Shown here: one piece after another, positions 8,120 to 16,908 of the stretch
How positions within the stretch are numbered: position 1 is the first letter of the stretch
How the letters are laid out: every line of letters starts with the position of its first letter
Origin: an uncultured Bacteroidales bacterium
Lineage (GTDB): Bacteria > Bacteroidota > Bacteroidia > Bacteroidales > P3
NCBI GenBank assembly: GCA_905234665.1
Contig: CAJOIV010000023.1
Span: forward strand, 1-64,000
Direction: 5' to 3'
DNA: 64,000 nt
Translations under genes and position numbers: made by a program
The notes under the pieces: generated by a model
The model's database searches: none
The model's input: only the letters and a program-made list of their open reading frames with translations
Told to the model about the DNA's origin: nothing

Positions 8120-9238
8120 ATGAAACAATATGACTATATCATTGTAGGCGCGGGACTGTACGGCAGCGTCTTCGCGCATGAGGCCGCGGGGCAGGGAAAA
8201 CGCTGTCTGGTGGTGGAGAAACGCGACCACATCGGCGGCAACTGCTACACCCGCCGCATGAACGACATCAACGTGCACTGGTACGGTGCCCATATCTTCC
8301 ACACCTCCGACGAGCGCGTGTGGCAGTATATGCAGCAGTTCTGCCAATTCAACCACTATGTCAACTCGCCCATCGCCAACTACCGCGGCACGCTCTACAA
8401 CCTGCCGTTCAACATGAACACCTTCTGCAAGCTGTGGTCCGATGTCATCACCCCCAACGACGCCCGTCGCCGCATCGCCGAGCAGCAGGCCGAGTATGCC
8501 TCCATCGCCGAACCCCGCAACCTCGAGGAGCAGGGAATGAAACTCGGCGGTCGCGACATCTACGAGCGTCTCGTCAAGGGCTACTCCGAGAAGCAGTGGG
8601 GCATGCCCGCCACCGAGATTCCCGCCTTCGTGCTGCGCCGCCTGCCGCTGCGCTTCACTTTCGACAACAACTACTTCAACGACCCCCACCAGGGTATCCC
8701 CATCGGCGGCTACACCCAAATCTTCGAGCGCCTGCTTGACGGCATCGAGGTGCGCCTGGGTGAGGATTTTCTGGCTAAGAAGGAGGAATATCTCGCGATG
8801 GCCGACCGTGTGCTATACACCGGCCCGCTAGATGCCTGGTTCGGCTACAAACTCGGCAAACTGGAGTTCCGCACCGTGCGCTTCGACCACCAGCTGATGG
8901 AGGGCGTGGAGAACTTCCAGGGAAACGCTGTCTTCAACTACACTGCCGCCGAGGTGCCCTACACCCGCATCATCGAACACAAGCACTTCGAGTTCGGCAA
9001 GCAACCCGACACCGTGGTCAGCTACGAATACTCCGAGCAGTGGCACGAGGGTTCCGAGCCTTACTATCCCATCAACAACGACCGCAATAACGCCCTCGCC
9101 GAGCAGTACAAGGCCCTCGCCGCCGAAGAAAAGAACGTCAGCTTTGGTGGTCGCCTGGCCGAGTACAAATATTACGACATGGACAAGGTCGTCGCCGAAG
9201 TGCTCAACCACCCCTGGCTGAAGGAAACTAAAAGGTAA
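8120..9238 (+). CDS. glf: UDP-galactopyranose mutase
   Basis: 372 residues, full length. FAD-dependent interconversion of UDP-galactopyranose and UDP-galactofuranose. Visible are the FAD-binding YIIVGAGLYGSVFAHEA at the N-terminus, HIGGNCYT, the active-site region YGAHIFHT, FNMNTF, and the conserved C-terminal GRLAEYKYYDMD. ATG 8120 is preferred to an in-frame TTG at 8114. Its presence means the glycan made by this operon probably contains galactofuranose. GC content rises sharply here compared with the genes just upstream. The last residues (KETKR) and the TAA come from a short A-rich repeat array (9229-9249), so the native C-terminus may have been replaced. Confidence 0.95.
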   Translation: MKQYDYIIVGAGLYGSVFAHEAAGQGKRCLVVEKRDHIGGNCYTRRMNDINVHWYGAHIFHTSDERVWQYMQQFCQFNHYVNSPIANYRGTLYNLPFNMNTFCKLWSDVITPNDARRRIAEQQAEYASIAEPRNLEEQGMKLGGRDIYERLVKGYSEKQWGMPATEIPAFVLRRLPLRFTFDNNYFNDPHQGIPIGGYTQIFERLLDGIEVRLGEDFLAKKEEYLAMADRVLYTGPLDAWFGYKLGKLEFRTVRFDHQLMEGVENFQGNAVFNYTAAEVPYTRIIEHKHFEFGKQPDTVVSYEYSEQWHEGSEPYYPINNDRNNALAEQYKALAAEEKNVSFGGRLAEYKYYDMDKVVAEVLNHPWLKETKR

Positions 9239-9297
9239 AAACTAAAAGGGCGGCAGCCACTTACACATTAACACATTCACACACCCAAACATTCATA
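9229..9297. repeat. Composite micro-repeat: A-rich array, GCGGCAGC core, ACACATT-type octamer array
   Basis: Between glf and the next gene: copies of AAACTAAAAGG/AAAACTAAAAGG, the core GCGGCAGC at 9250-9257, then ACACATTA-ACACATTC-ACACACCC. The same core with similar flanks recurs at 12876, 47493, 56292 and 57370. Confidence 0.75.
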
Positions 9298-9299
9298 TT

Positions 9300-10334
9300 A
9301 TGGTAAAAGTCTCAGTCATCCTGCCCGTCTATGGCGTGGCGCAATACATAGTCAAATGCACCGAGAGCCTGCTGGCGCAGACCCTCGACGATATGGAGTT
9401 CATCTATGTCGATGACCATGGTCCCGACAACAGCATCGAGTTGGTCAAGCAGACTATCGCCGGCCATCCCCGCGAGGGTCAGTTCCGCTTCCTCAAGCCC
9501 GAGTACAATATGGGCGCCGGCATGGCCCGCAACTTCGCCATCCCCCAGGCTCAGGGTGAATACATCGCCTTCGTCGACAGCGACGACTGGGTAGAGCCCA
9601 CGATGTTCGAGGAACTTTACAACGCGGCTCAGAATAATGTCAGCCCGGACACCGGGCAGGGTGGGGTAGACCTCTGCTACTGCCAGGCCTCCAAGGACTA
9701 CCTCGACGGCAAACCCTCCGAGATACTGAAAAGCCCCGAAGTGGAGCCCGGCGATTTCACCCCAGAAAAACGCCGCCATTTCCTGGCCAACTACGTCTCC
9801 TACTTCTGGACTTTCATCTACCGCCGTGAGCAAATAGATGCCAACGCCATCCGTTACCCCGAGGAGCGTTCCGCCGACGACAGCTATTTCGTGGCCTGCA
9901 ATCTCCTTACGGCCAAGACTATCGCCCGTGTCGACAAACCCTTCTACCACTACCTCATCCGCCCGGGCTCGGTGGTCACCACCAAGAACAGCACCAAGTA
10001 CCAGAAACGCCTGGCCGTCTTCGGGCATCTGATGGAGTATGCCAAGAGCCACGGCGTCTATGAGGAATACAAGACCGAGGTCGACTATATCTACCTCAAG
10101 AAGGGATGCCTCTCGTCGGTGCTCAACTACATCTACAACACCTCCGAACCGCAGCGCGAAGTCCTCGCCGAGATTATAGAAGAGCTCGACCGTCAAGTCC
10201 CCGACTACGCTGCCAACCCCTATCTGCGTCGCCGCACTGCCTTGCGGGCACTCGTCCACCTCATCCGGTGCTGTCCGCGAACAGCCCTCTGTGTGCTTCC
10301 TGCATACGTGAGGCTCACCAAGCCCACGGTCTGA
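9300..10334 (+). CDS. Family 2 glycosyltransferase
   Basis: 344 residues from ATG 9300. GT2 hallmarks: VSVILPVYGVAQYIVKCTES, YVDDHGPDNSIELV near residue 40, and FVDSDDWVEP near residue 96 (DxD). The remaining 200 residues contain YRREQIDAN and HYLIRPGSVVT, common in capsule and O-antigen transferases. It follows glf and could use the UDP-galactofuranose made by it, but donor specificity is inference only. Last gene of the surface-glycan operon; a strong hairpin follows at once. Confidence 0.9.
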   Translation: MVKVSVILPVYGVAQYIVKCTESLLAQTLDDMEFIYVDDHGPDNSIELVKQTIAGHPREGQFRFLKPEYNMGAGMARNFAIPQAQGEYIAFVDSDDWVEPTMFEELYNAAQNNVSPDTGQGGVDLCYCQASKDYLDGKPSEILKSPEVEPGDFTPEKRRHFLANYVSYFWTFIYRREQIDANAIRYPEERSADDSYFVACNLLTAKTIARVDKPFYHYLIRPGSVVTTKNSTKYQKRLAVFGHLMEYAKSHGVYEEYKTEVDYIYLKKGCLSSVLNYIYNTSEPQREVLAEIIEELDRQVPDYAANPYLRRRTALRALVHLIRCCPRTALCVLPAYVRLTKPTV

Positions 10335-10340
10335 GATAAT

Positions 10341-10370
10341 GAATGAGGCCCGCTGACGCGGGCCTCATTC
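10341..10370. terminator. Bidirectional terminator hairpin
   Basis: Perfect 13-bp stem (GAATGAGGCCCGC with its complement) and TGAC loop, between the convergent glycosyltransferase and YfhO-like genes. The GAGGCCCGC stem core is shared with the terminator at 37156-37179. Confidence 0.85.
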
Positions 10371-12838
10371 TATTTCTTCCGTCTGTACACCAGTACGATA
10401 CTTCCTATCATCACCAGCAGCGTGACGATGGAGATGATTAGCGTCACGCGGTCAAGCCGGTGCAGGCGGGGAGCCTCGTTGCGGAACTCGATGACATGGT
10501 CGCCGGCGGGGATGACCATGGCGCGCAGGACGTAGTTGGCGCGAAGATATTCGGCGGGATTACCGTCGATGTAGGCGAACCAGTCGGGCGCATAGTATAT
10601 CTCGCTGAAGACCGCCAGACGGTCAGTGGCGCTTTTTGAAGTGTATCGCTTGTAGTCGGCCGACGGGGCTGCTGTCTGGTCCAGCACAATGGCCGCAGTA
10701 CTGTCGGCTGCAAACCTGACATTGGCGATGCTAAACAGCGTGGTGTCCACAACGGCAGTGGTAGCGGGGTCGATTTCCCCCAAGGCCACAATCTCTTCAT
10801 TGGCGCTGCCGACGGTCTTCACCTCCTCCACAAACCAGCAGTTGCCCAGCGCCTCGGGGTTGCGCTGCACTTGTCCGTTCTGCATGACGATATACCTTGT
10901 GTTGAGCATGTCGAGCACCCTCGGGTTGATGTGGCGGCCGATGTAGAAGTCGATGAGGTTCTGGTAGCGGCTCAGCTTGGCAGCGCTGTATCCGCCCACC
11001 TGGTTGTGGAAGGCCGAGGGTTTCGAGTCGTTGAAAGTGTTGACAGCCAGGTTGAAGACACGGAAGTCGTGGTCGCCGTAGCGCGCGGCCTGCTGGTCGA
11101 TGTCATAGTCCCACTGGTCGCGCCGCAGCTCCAGCTGACGCTTGTCGCAGAAATTGTCCTTGTTCAGGTAGCGGCGGTCCACGCCCCAAAGGTCAATAAC
11201 CACAAGCAGAGCCACAGCGCCGATGACTACGGAAGACTTTTTGATTTTCTCGTTGTTGTAGAGCCACAGCACGCCGCCGGCGAGCAGGATGAAGATGATG
11301 GAACGCCACGAGTCGCTCTTCAGCAGGTGTGCACGGTCTTCGGCCAAAGCGCTGAAGATGATGCTCCACTGGTTGCCATACTGGGGCTCCATCTGGCGGT
11401 CGGAGGCTCCCGTGTAACTAAATCCGCTGGAGAACAGCATCACTCCGAGGATGATGGCAGCCAGTGACCCCACGCCTATGTACAGGGCCCGGTTCACACG
11501 CTTCTGGTCACGTTCTTTGGCGAGGACTTCGCGCAACGCCAGCACGGACAGAATGCCCACACATGCGTTGGCCAACACCAGTGCCATGCTCGGGGTGCGG
11601 AACTTGTTGTACAGCGGGAGATGCTCGAACAACCATCCGTTCAGCCCCATCCAGTGACGGCCCCACGACAGCGCCACAGCTATCAGCGTCGCCGCCAGCA
11701 GCCACCACCGTTCGGGCCCCTTGACCAGTATCATGCCCACCACAAACAACATCAACAGGATGGCTCCGAAGTAGACCGGACCGCTGGTGAAGGGCTGGTC
11801 GCCCCAATAGAGGGGGGCCTGCTCTGTGCGGAAATTCTTGAAGAAGGCCGATTTCTTGCCCACCTTCTCGCCGCTACCGCCGCCCATGGCGCCGGGCACC
11901 AGCAGGGTGTAGGTCTCGCCGATGCCGTAGCTCCAGCTGTAGGCGTAGTCGATGTCGAGGCCTGTCGAGGTGTTCTGCTCTGCGGGCTCCTGGTCTCCGT
12001 ACATATCCGAGGCGGTGATGGTCAACTCATTGCCTCCGCGCATGGTGTAGCGGGCGTACTCCTCGTTGACAAGCAACAGGCGGGCGTTGCAGCCAAAGGC
12101 CAGACCCGCGCCGACAACCAGCAGGGCCACCATCAGCAGGAAGGGGACAAGTCGTTTCCGCACGATGGCATATACCCAATAGGCCAGCCCCAGCGCCACG
12201 CACCCGATGGCCGTGTAGTAGGTTATCTGCAAGTGGTTGAATGCAATTTGCAGTATCAATGCCATCGTGAAGAGCAGCACACCCCAAAGTATCCGGCGGG
12301 TGCGTCTCTTCTTGTCGAGCGACTCATCAAGGGCGCTCCTGAAGGTCAGCACCATGCCCGCAAAGATGGGTGCTATCATGCTGATGGCCCATGCTTTCGT
12401 GATATGTCCGGCCTCGATGATGATGATATTGTAGCTCCCCAGACCGAACCCCAGCGCGCCAATCAGCGCCAGCCAGGGCGATATGCCGAAGGCCAGCATC
12501 GCCAGGTAGAAAGCTATCAGATAGAGGAACAGTACGCCTATGGTGCGTTCGACGCCTATATGGCGCATGATGATGATGTTCCTCAGTACCTGGAACACCG
12601 ACTGTTGTTGCTCTGTGACAATCTGGTAGCCAGGCATGCCACTGAACATGCCCTCGGCCCAGTTGGGAACAGTGCCTGTGCGTTCCTTCTCCATGCGTTG
12701 CTGGTACGACATGGCTTGGGCCTTCTGAATATCTCCTTGCCGTAGGTCTTTCCCCGACAGGACCGGCGACATATAGGCGCACGCCACCACCAGCAGCCCT
12801 GCAATAATCCCGATATGGGTAAAAATGTTCTTCTTCAT
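10370..12838 (-). CDS. YfhO-like large polytopic membrane protein
   Basis: 822 residues. The N-terminal half is a string of about 10-12 hydrophobic helices (HIGIIAGLLVVACAYMSPVL, VLFLYLIAFYLAMLAFGISP, and so on) with conserved W/G-rich loops, followed by a soluble region and a last helix at the C-terminus ending in RRKK. This matches the YfhO family, GT-C-like membrane proteins that in Bacillus help glycosylate lipoteichoic acid; Bacteroidota members are usually unassigned. A glycosyl-transfer role at the outer face of the inner membrane is plausible but unproven here. Probably cotranscribed after the HD phosphodiesterase at 12907. Confidence 0.8.
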   Translation of the reverse strand: MKKNIFTHIGIIAGLLVVACAYMSPVLSGKDLRQGDIQKAQAMSYQQRMEKERTGTVPNWAEGMFSGMPGYQIVTEQQQSVFQVLRNIIIMRHIGVERTIGVLFLYLIAFYLAMLAFGISPWLALIGALGFGLGSYNIIIIEAGHITKAWAISMIAPIFAGMVLTFRSALDESLDKKRRTRRILWGVLLFTMALILQIAFNHLQITYYTAIGCVALGLAYWVYAIVRKRLVPFLLMVALLVVGAGLAFGCNARLLLVNEEYARYTMRGGNELTITASDMYGDQEPAEQNTSTGLDIDYAYSWSYGIGETYTLLVPGAMGGGSGEKVGKKSAFFKNFRTEQAPLYWGDQPFTSGPVYFGAILLMLFVVGMILVKGPERWWLLAATLIAVALSWGRHWMGLNGWLFEHLPLYNKFRTPSMALVLANACVGILSVLALREVLAKERDQKRVNRALYIGVGSLAAIILGVMLFSSGFSYTGASDRQMEPQYGNQWSIIFSALAEDRAHLLKSDSWRSIIFILLAGGVLWLYNNEKIKKSSVVIGAVALLVVIDLWGVDRRYLNKDNFCDKRQLELRRDQWDYDIDQQAARYGDHDFRVFNLAVNTFNDSKPSAFHNQVGGYSAAKLSRYQNLIDFYIGRHINPRVLDMLNTRYIVMQNGQVQRNPEALGNCWFVEEVKTVGSANEEIVALGEIDPATTAVVDTTLFSIANVRFAADSTAAIVLDQTAAPSADYKRYTSKSATDRLAVFSEIYYAPDWFAYIDGNPAEYLRANYVLRAMVIPAGDHVIEFRNEAPRLHRLDRVTLIISIVTLLVMIGSIVLVYRRKK

Positions 12839-12840
12839 AT

Positions 12841-12911
12841 ATGTATGTTGATATGTTTATACGTTGATATGTCTCGCGGCAGCCCACTCACACATTCACA
12901 CATTCATTAAT
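12841..12911. repeat. Composite micro-repeat: GTTGATATG array, GCGGCAGC core, CACACATT octamers
   Basis: GTTGATATGT-TTATAC-GTTGATATGT, then GCGGCAGC at 12876-12883, then CACACATT-CACACATT. It fills the gap between two minus-strand genes. Same architecture as 9229-9297, with a different left array. Confidence 0.7.
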
Positions 12912-14898
12912 TCACCGTCGGATACGCTATTCTGGCATGGTAGATGCTCAGCATCCGTTGCTTCAGCAGTTTCGTAATCATTGTCAGGTCGCCGAAGGTC
13001 AGGTCGCAGTTCTGCAGCTGGTTGTGGTCCACCTTGTCGGCCACCACTCTGTCTATCAGCCTGTCGATGCTCTCTTTGTCGTGGCTCTTCAGACTCTTGC
13101 ATGCCGCCTCCACGCTGTCGACCAGCATCACTACCGCCGTCTCGCGGCTGTAGGGCCTCGGGCCGGGGTAGCTGAAGTCGGCAATGTCGACCGGCTCGTC
13201 GGGATGTTCGGCCTTCTGCTTGGCATAGAAATAGCCCGTCACCGTCGTGCCGTGGTGCGTCCTGATGAAGTCGGCCACGGCGGCCGGGATGTGGTATTTG
13301 CGTGCCAGCTGCAGGCCGTCGCTCACATGCTGGATGATGATTCCCGCACTCTCGCGGTAGTCCAGTTCGTTGTGCGGGTTGAAATCGCTGTTCTGGTTCT
13401 CGGTGAAGTAGAGGGGTGCCTCGATTTTCCCGATGTCGTGGTACAGGGCTCCGACCTTGGCCAGCAGGGCGTTGCCGCCGATTTCATTGACGATGTCCTC
13501 GCTGATGTTGGCCACCTGCATCGCGTGCTGGAAGGTGCCCGGCGCACGGCGGCTCAACTCGCGCAGTGCCGGCGTGTTCGTCGACGAAAGCTCCATCAGC
13601 GTCAGGTTGGTGGTCAGTCCGAACAGCCGCTCGAAGATATAAATCAGCGGGTAGGCCAGAAGTGTCAGCAACGCGTTGAGGAAGAAGATGATGTACCGTT
13701 GCGAGGTGATGGCGTCGAGCACACTCTCCTGGCTCAGCACACCGAAGGTGTAAATCAGCGCGTATGCCAGGAAGATGACCCCGCTCACCACAAAGAACTT
13801 GCTGCGGCTCTCGAAGTTGCGCACCGTCACTATCGACATCATGCCCGCAATCAGCTGGTAGAAGATGAACTCAAAGGGGTTGGGCACCATGTTGGCCAGG
13901 ATGACGATTGTCGTCACGTGCACATACAACGCCACCCGCATGTCGAAGAATATCCTCATCATGATCGGCACAATGCACAGCGGCACGATGAGCACCCAGT
14001 CGGGATTGATTTGCAGCACCATCGACGTGGCGGCCGACATGATCAGCGTCAGCGCCAGCACGAAGATGACCTTGCGGTTGTCGTCCAGAAGCTTGTGGCG
14101 CGTGTTCTTCAGGAACATGTATAGCGCTATGTACGAGATGACGCACAGCATGAACTGTCCCAGAAAGCGTCCCCAGGGTGAGTAGTGGTCGCGGTAGCGC
14201 TCGTCGTTCTCTTCCTCCAACGACTTCAGCACCTGCGCCTTTTCCTTCGACACAAACTCGCCTTTCGAAATCACCAGCTCGCCCTGCTGTATGCGGTCCG
14301 ACGCCACGGTGATTAGCGACAGCCTCGAGTCCAGCTCCATCTCCGTCCGGCTCGCGTCGTAGGCTATACTCGGCACCAGGATGCTGTCCCTCAGTAGCGT
14401 GTCGCGGATGTCGAGGGGCGTGACAAAGTCTGTCGCCAGATGCTCCGAGCCTATGTTGCCCGTCAGCAGCACAATGGTATGGCTCTCGAAATCGGGCATT
14501 GACTCCGGCCTTTCGATATAGCCGATTCGGTAGATGCTGTCCAGCCTGTGATGCATCCGGCGTACATCGATTTCGGCGTGGCGGCGCGCCACGGCGTCCA
14601 GCCGGGCGTAGGCCTTTACGCGCGCCCCGCTGTCGGCCGAATAGTACAGCAGCGACTTCATCCGGGCCGTGTTCAACTCCTGCTCCAGCTCGTCGGCCGT
14701 CTTCAGCACATCGAAGTCATACGGGGCGTATAAATCCGGGTTGCGCCAGATGCCGCCTTCGGCATAGTCGTAATGCTCGCCGCTGCCCGTCGAGGGGAAC
14801 ATCAGCGGGATAAGTGCCGCCGTACACAGCATCAGCAATGTCTTGGTGATAATCGGCAAATGCTTGACAATGGTGGAGATGAGGTCTTTCGGCTGCAT
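12907..14898 (-). CDS. 7TM-HD phosphodiesterase, PgpH-like (cyclic-di-AMP hydrolase family)
   Basis: 663 residues from ATG 14898; an upstream ATG at 14925 falls inside the promoter element and is rejected. Order of parts: N-terminal helix (about 10-30), extracytoplasmic domain (about 40-270), seven membrane helices (about 275-440), then a cytoplasmic HD domain with HDIGKIEAPLYF near 505, HVSDG and HHGTT, and a conserved DSVEAACKSL. Characterised relatives (Listeria PgpH) hydrolyse cyclic-di-AMP to pApA, with the extracytoplasmic part acting as a sensor. It is the first gene of a likely two-gene unit with the YfhO-like protein, which would link nucleotide signalling with envelope synthesis. 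Confidence 0.88.
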   Translation of the reverse strand: MQPKDLISTIVKHLPIITKTLLMLCTAALIPLMFPSTGSGEHYDYAEGGIWRNPDLYAPYDFDVLKTADELEQELNTARMKSLLYYSADSGARVKAYARLDAVARRHAEIDVRRMHHRLDSIYRIGYIERPESMPDFESHTIVLLTGNIGSEHLATDFVTPLDIRDTLLRDSILVPSIAYDASRTEMELDSRLSLITVASDRIQQGELVISKGEFVSKEKAQVLKSLEEENDERYRDHYSPWGRFLGQFMLCVISYIALYMFLKNTRHKLLDDNRKVIFVLALTLIMSAATSMVLQINPDWVLIVPLCIVPIMMRIFFDMRVALYVHVTTIVILANMVPNPFEFIFYQLIAGMMSIVTVRNFESRSKFFVVSGVIFLAYALIYTFGVLSQESVLDAITSQRYIIFFLNALLTLLAYPLIYIFERLFGLTTNLTLMELSSTNTPALRELSRRAPGTFQHAMQVANISEDIVNEIGGNALLAKVGALYHDIGKIEAPLYFTENQNSDFNPHNELDYRESAGIIIQHVSDGLQLARKYHIPAAVADFIRTHHGTTVTGYFYAKQKAEHPDEPVDIADFSYPGPRPYSRETAVVMLVDSVEAACKSLKSHDKESIDRLIDRVVADKVDHNQLQNCDLTFGDLTMITKLLKQRMLSIYHARIAYPTVN

Positions 14899-14920
14899 AG
14901 TCTTTTTGTGTGTTTGGAAC

Positions 14921-14930
14921 TGCAAAGGTA
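14921..14930 (-). promoter_or_regulatory. -7 promoter element for the PgpH-like gene (TACCTTTGCA)
   Basis: Minus-strand TACCTTTGCA, 23 bases before the chosen start. It overlaps the alternative ATG at 14925 and so decides the start codon. Confidence 0.75.
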
Positions 14931-15070
14931 CGCAAAATTATTGATATACCCACATACGCGCGAAAATTTTTATCGACCCATTCCTGTCCTGCACCTGCAT
15001 CTTTGCCTCACGGCGTCTTCAACTTTGCTGTCCTGCCCAGCCAACTCTATCGCATTGAATCTTAGGCTCA

Positions 15071-15086
15071 GTTTCCATTTGGAAAC
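15071..15086. repeat. Palindrome GTTTCCATTTGGAAAC
   Basis: Two perfect 7-bp arms around TT. Near-identical copies occur at 51960-51975 and 52030-52045, giving the consensus CAGTTTCCAWTTGKAAACA. Confidence 0.7.
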
Positions 15087-15193
15087 ACCCGCTTCGCCGT
15101 TGTCGAGCGAACGACAGGAGGCAATGTGCTGAAAATCTGGGAGGTTTCTTTTGCTTCTGCATTAATTGTACTTGGAATCAGTTTATTAAGTGG

Positions 15194-15253
15194 CCTTGTT
15201 CGCCTTTTCTTCGCCTTTTGTTCGGTTTCTTAGCGAAGAAAAAGCGAACAAGA
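15194..15253. repeat. Hairpin repeat (TTCGCCTTTTCTTCGC family), copy 1
   Basis: Left arm GTTCGCCTTTTCTTCGC at 15198-15214 and right arm GCGAAGAAAAAGCGAAC at 15233-15249 pair with one mismatch; the stem extends three further bases outward (CTT/AAG). A second copy lies at 51807-51847. Confidence 0.75.
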
Positions 15254-15312
15254 GGCCTTTCAAAGGACAAGTAAAGGCGAAGAAAAGGGGAGGGGAAGGG
15301 AATGAGGCTGGT

Positions 15313-15879
15313 TCAGAGGTCATTGTCCTCGCACAGGTGCCATTCGAGGGTCTCGAACACCTCGCCCGCGAACTGACGGAGGCGGTGCAGGAATGTCTGG
15401 CGGGCCCTCAGGACGGTGGGATTGGTGCTGAACACCAGCGAGGAGCTCTGTCCGCGGGTGGGCGAGAAGCAGAAGGTGTCGACCGAGAAAAGGTTGCTCT
15501 TCAACTCGTTGAGCAACTCCCAGTCCTGATGGTCGCGGATGTCGGTTGGGTCGGGTTCGGGGACCCCCTCGGAGAAGTTCCTGTAGAACGTCTCCTGAAA
15601 ATCCCATGCGTCGCGGCCGCGGATGAGGAACATCAGATTGTAGGGCGCCACGGGTATATCAAGCACTACATAAGTCAACCGCGCCAATTCGTTGAAAGCA
15701 AGAAAACAAGGATGCGTTGTTCCGGCGATTTCGATGTCGTCCACCCGCTCCATCCCGAGACGGTAGGCCTGGTTAAGGGCGTAGATGAACTGATAGTTCA
15801 GGTAGTCTGTCTGAATTAACACTATAGCAGTGTCTTCAAACTTGAATACCGAGTCTTGCAGATGGGTGGTGTGCTTCAT
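15313..15879 (-). CDS. Conserved-looking small protein, possibly IPExxxVDY-like
   Basis: 188 residues, soluble, no signal peptide. The N-terminal half (VLIQTDYLNYQFIYALNQ, then RLGMERVDDIEI) resembles the start of the small IPExxxVDY family of Bacteroidota, whose function is unknown; I do not see the naming motif clearly, so this is tentative. The C-terminal third (FSVDTFCFSPTRGQ, LRARQTFLHRLRQFAGEVFE) looks helical. It lies 14 bases after the radical SAM gene and is presumably cotranscribed with it. Confidence 0.65.
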   Translation of the reverse strand: MKHTTHLQDSVFKFEDTAIVLIQTDYLNYQFIYALNQAYRLGMERVDDIEIAGTTHPCFLAFNELARLTYVVLDIPVAPYNLMFLIRGRDAWDFQETFYRNFSEGVPEPDPTDIRDHQDWELLNELKSNLFSVDTFCFSPTRGQSSSLVFSTNPTVLRARQTFLHRLRQFAGEVFETLEWHLCEDNDL

Positions 15880-15893
15880 TGGAACGGGACGGG

Positions 15894-16808
15894 TTAAGAA
15901 CTGAACGGGGTGGAGGAGGAGAAGTCGGGTCGGAATGTGGTCTGGGCCGAGAGTTCCTGAAGCCAGCCGTTGTGGAGGCCGGTGGCGTGGAAGTGATTGA
16001 CGACGGTGTCATACTCGTCGGCCTTGAGGGTGCGGTTCAATTGGTCGGGGAGACCGGGCCGGGGAGGGTAGTATTGCGCCATGAGGGATACATGGAGGTT
16101 CATGGAGAGGTCGGCGATGGCGTCCAACACCTTGATGCTGTTGTCGACACATCCGGGGAGGACAAGGTGGCGCACGATGATGCCGCTGACGGCGATTTCC
16201 TCCTCGCCGTCGGCTCCGGGAAGGGGTTCGGTGATGAGGGAGGAGCCTTTTTGCCGGTACATCTCACGGAGGGCGGCGAGGGCGCGTTCCGGATAGTCGG
16301 GGGCATGGCTGTAGCGGGCGGCGATGCCGGGGTCGGCGTACTTGAAATCGGGCAGATAGACATCGATATACGGCTCGAGCATGCGGAGGGTTTCGACGGT
16401 CTCGTAGCCCGAACTGTTGTAGACCGTCACGGGGTGCATCCCGCGGCGGTGCAGCTCTTCAACTATCGATGGAATTGAATCGGCGTAATGCGTTGCAGTC
16501 ACGAATCCAACGACATTCTCTGTCGTAGGCAGGACCGAGGCAATCCGGTCGACAATCGCAGGTGTCGAAAGCCGGGAGCCGGGAACAGAGCCTTCTCCCT
16601 CCGAAATCTGCCAGTTCTGGCAGTAGACGCACTGGAGGTTGCAGTGGGCGAAAAAGACGTTGCAGATGCCCCTGCGGCCGGAAATGGGCGGTTCCTCGCC
16701 TCGGTGGGCGCAAACGGCGGCAATTTCAGGCTCCCGCCCGGCACGGCAGAATCCCTGAACGACAGCGCGGTCGACCCCGCAGCCCCGTGGACAAAGAGTG
16801 CATTTCAT
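15894..16808 (-). CDS. Radical SAM protein, pyruvate formate-lyase activase-like
   Basis: 304 residues. Begins MKCTLCPRGCGVDR, a cysteine-rich start typical of this subfamily, then FFAHCNLQCVYCQNWQIS with the radical SAM CxxxCxxC cluster motif at about residues 57-64. Later motifs such as VTVYNSSGYE, DVYLPDFKY and RHLVLPGC match the PflX/YjjW-like 'radical SAM, activating-enzyme-like' group. A glycyl-radical partner is not encoded nearby, so the substrate is unknown. Start ATG 16808 lies just downstream of its promoter at 16811-16820; the leader would be very short. Confidence 0.85.
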   Translation of the reverse strand: MKCTLCPRGCGVDRAVVQGFCRAGREPEIAAVCAHRGEEPPISGRRGICNVFFAHCNLQCVYCQNWQISEGEGSVPGSRLSTPAIVDRIASVLPTTENVVGFVTATHYADSIPSIVEELHRRGMHPVTVYNSSGYETVETLRMLEPYIDVYLPDFKYADPGIAARYSHAPDYPERALAALREMYRQKGSSLITEPLPGADGEEEIAVSGIIVRHLVLPGCVDNSIKVLDAIADLSMNLHVSLMAQYYPPRPGLPDQLNRTLKADEYDTVVNHFHATGLHNGWLQELSAQTTFRPDFSSSTPFSS

Positions 16809-16810
16809 GC

Positions 16811-16820
16811 TGCAAAAATA
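16811..16820 (-). promoter_or_regulatory. -7 promoter element for the radical SAM gene (TATTTTTGCA)
   Basis: Minus-strand TATTTTTGCA preceded by an A-tract. It is paired with the divergent pepD promoter at 16853-16862. The ATG at 16808 is only a few bases downstream, so the mRNA may be leaderless or use a slightly later start. Confidence 0.65.
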
Positions 16821-16852
16821 CTTTTTTTTCTTTTTATATCAAAAAAAAAGTG

Positions 16853-16862
16853 TAACTTCGCA
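16853..16862 (+). promoter_or_regulatory. -7 promoter element for pepD (TAACTTCGCA)
   Basis: TAACTTCGCA preceded by nine A's and GTG. It deviates by one base (C for T) from TAnnTTTGCA. It is the only promoter seen between here and the end of the barrel gene at 24709. Confidence 0.6.
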
Positions 16863-16908
16863 CCATTGAAACTCTCGCGTATTTAATCAATCAAACAATT
16901 ATTATACT

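Larger units (their letters stand above)
14931..15312. other. Gene-free spacer containing two repeat elements
   Basis: About 380 bases between a divergently read gene and the end of the minus-strand gene at 15313. I see no credible gene or tRNA. It holds the palindrome at 15071-15086 and the hairpin repeat at 15194-15253, both with relatives in the spacer upstream of 52118. Confidence 0.65.

Noticed and set aside
14931-15312. tRNA or small RNA gene in the long spacer
   Set aside because: No cloverleaf, CCA end or promoter could be found; only repeat hairpins are visible.
15190-15819. Plus-strand 209-codon frame beginning in the hairpin repeat
   Set aside because: It overlaps the minus-strand gene at 15313 and begins with the translated hairpin; the minus-strand frame has better protein character.
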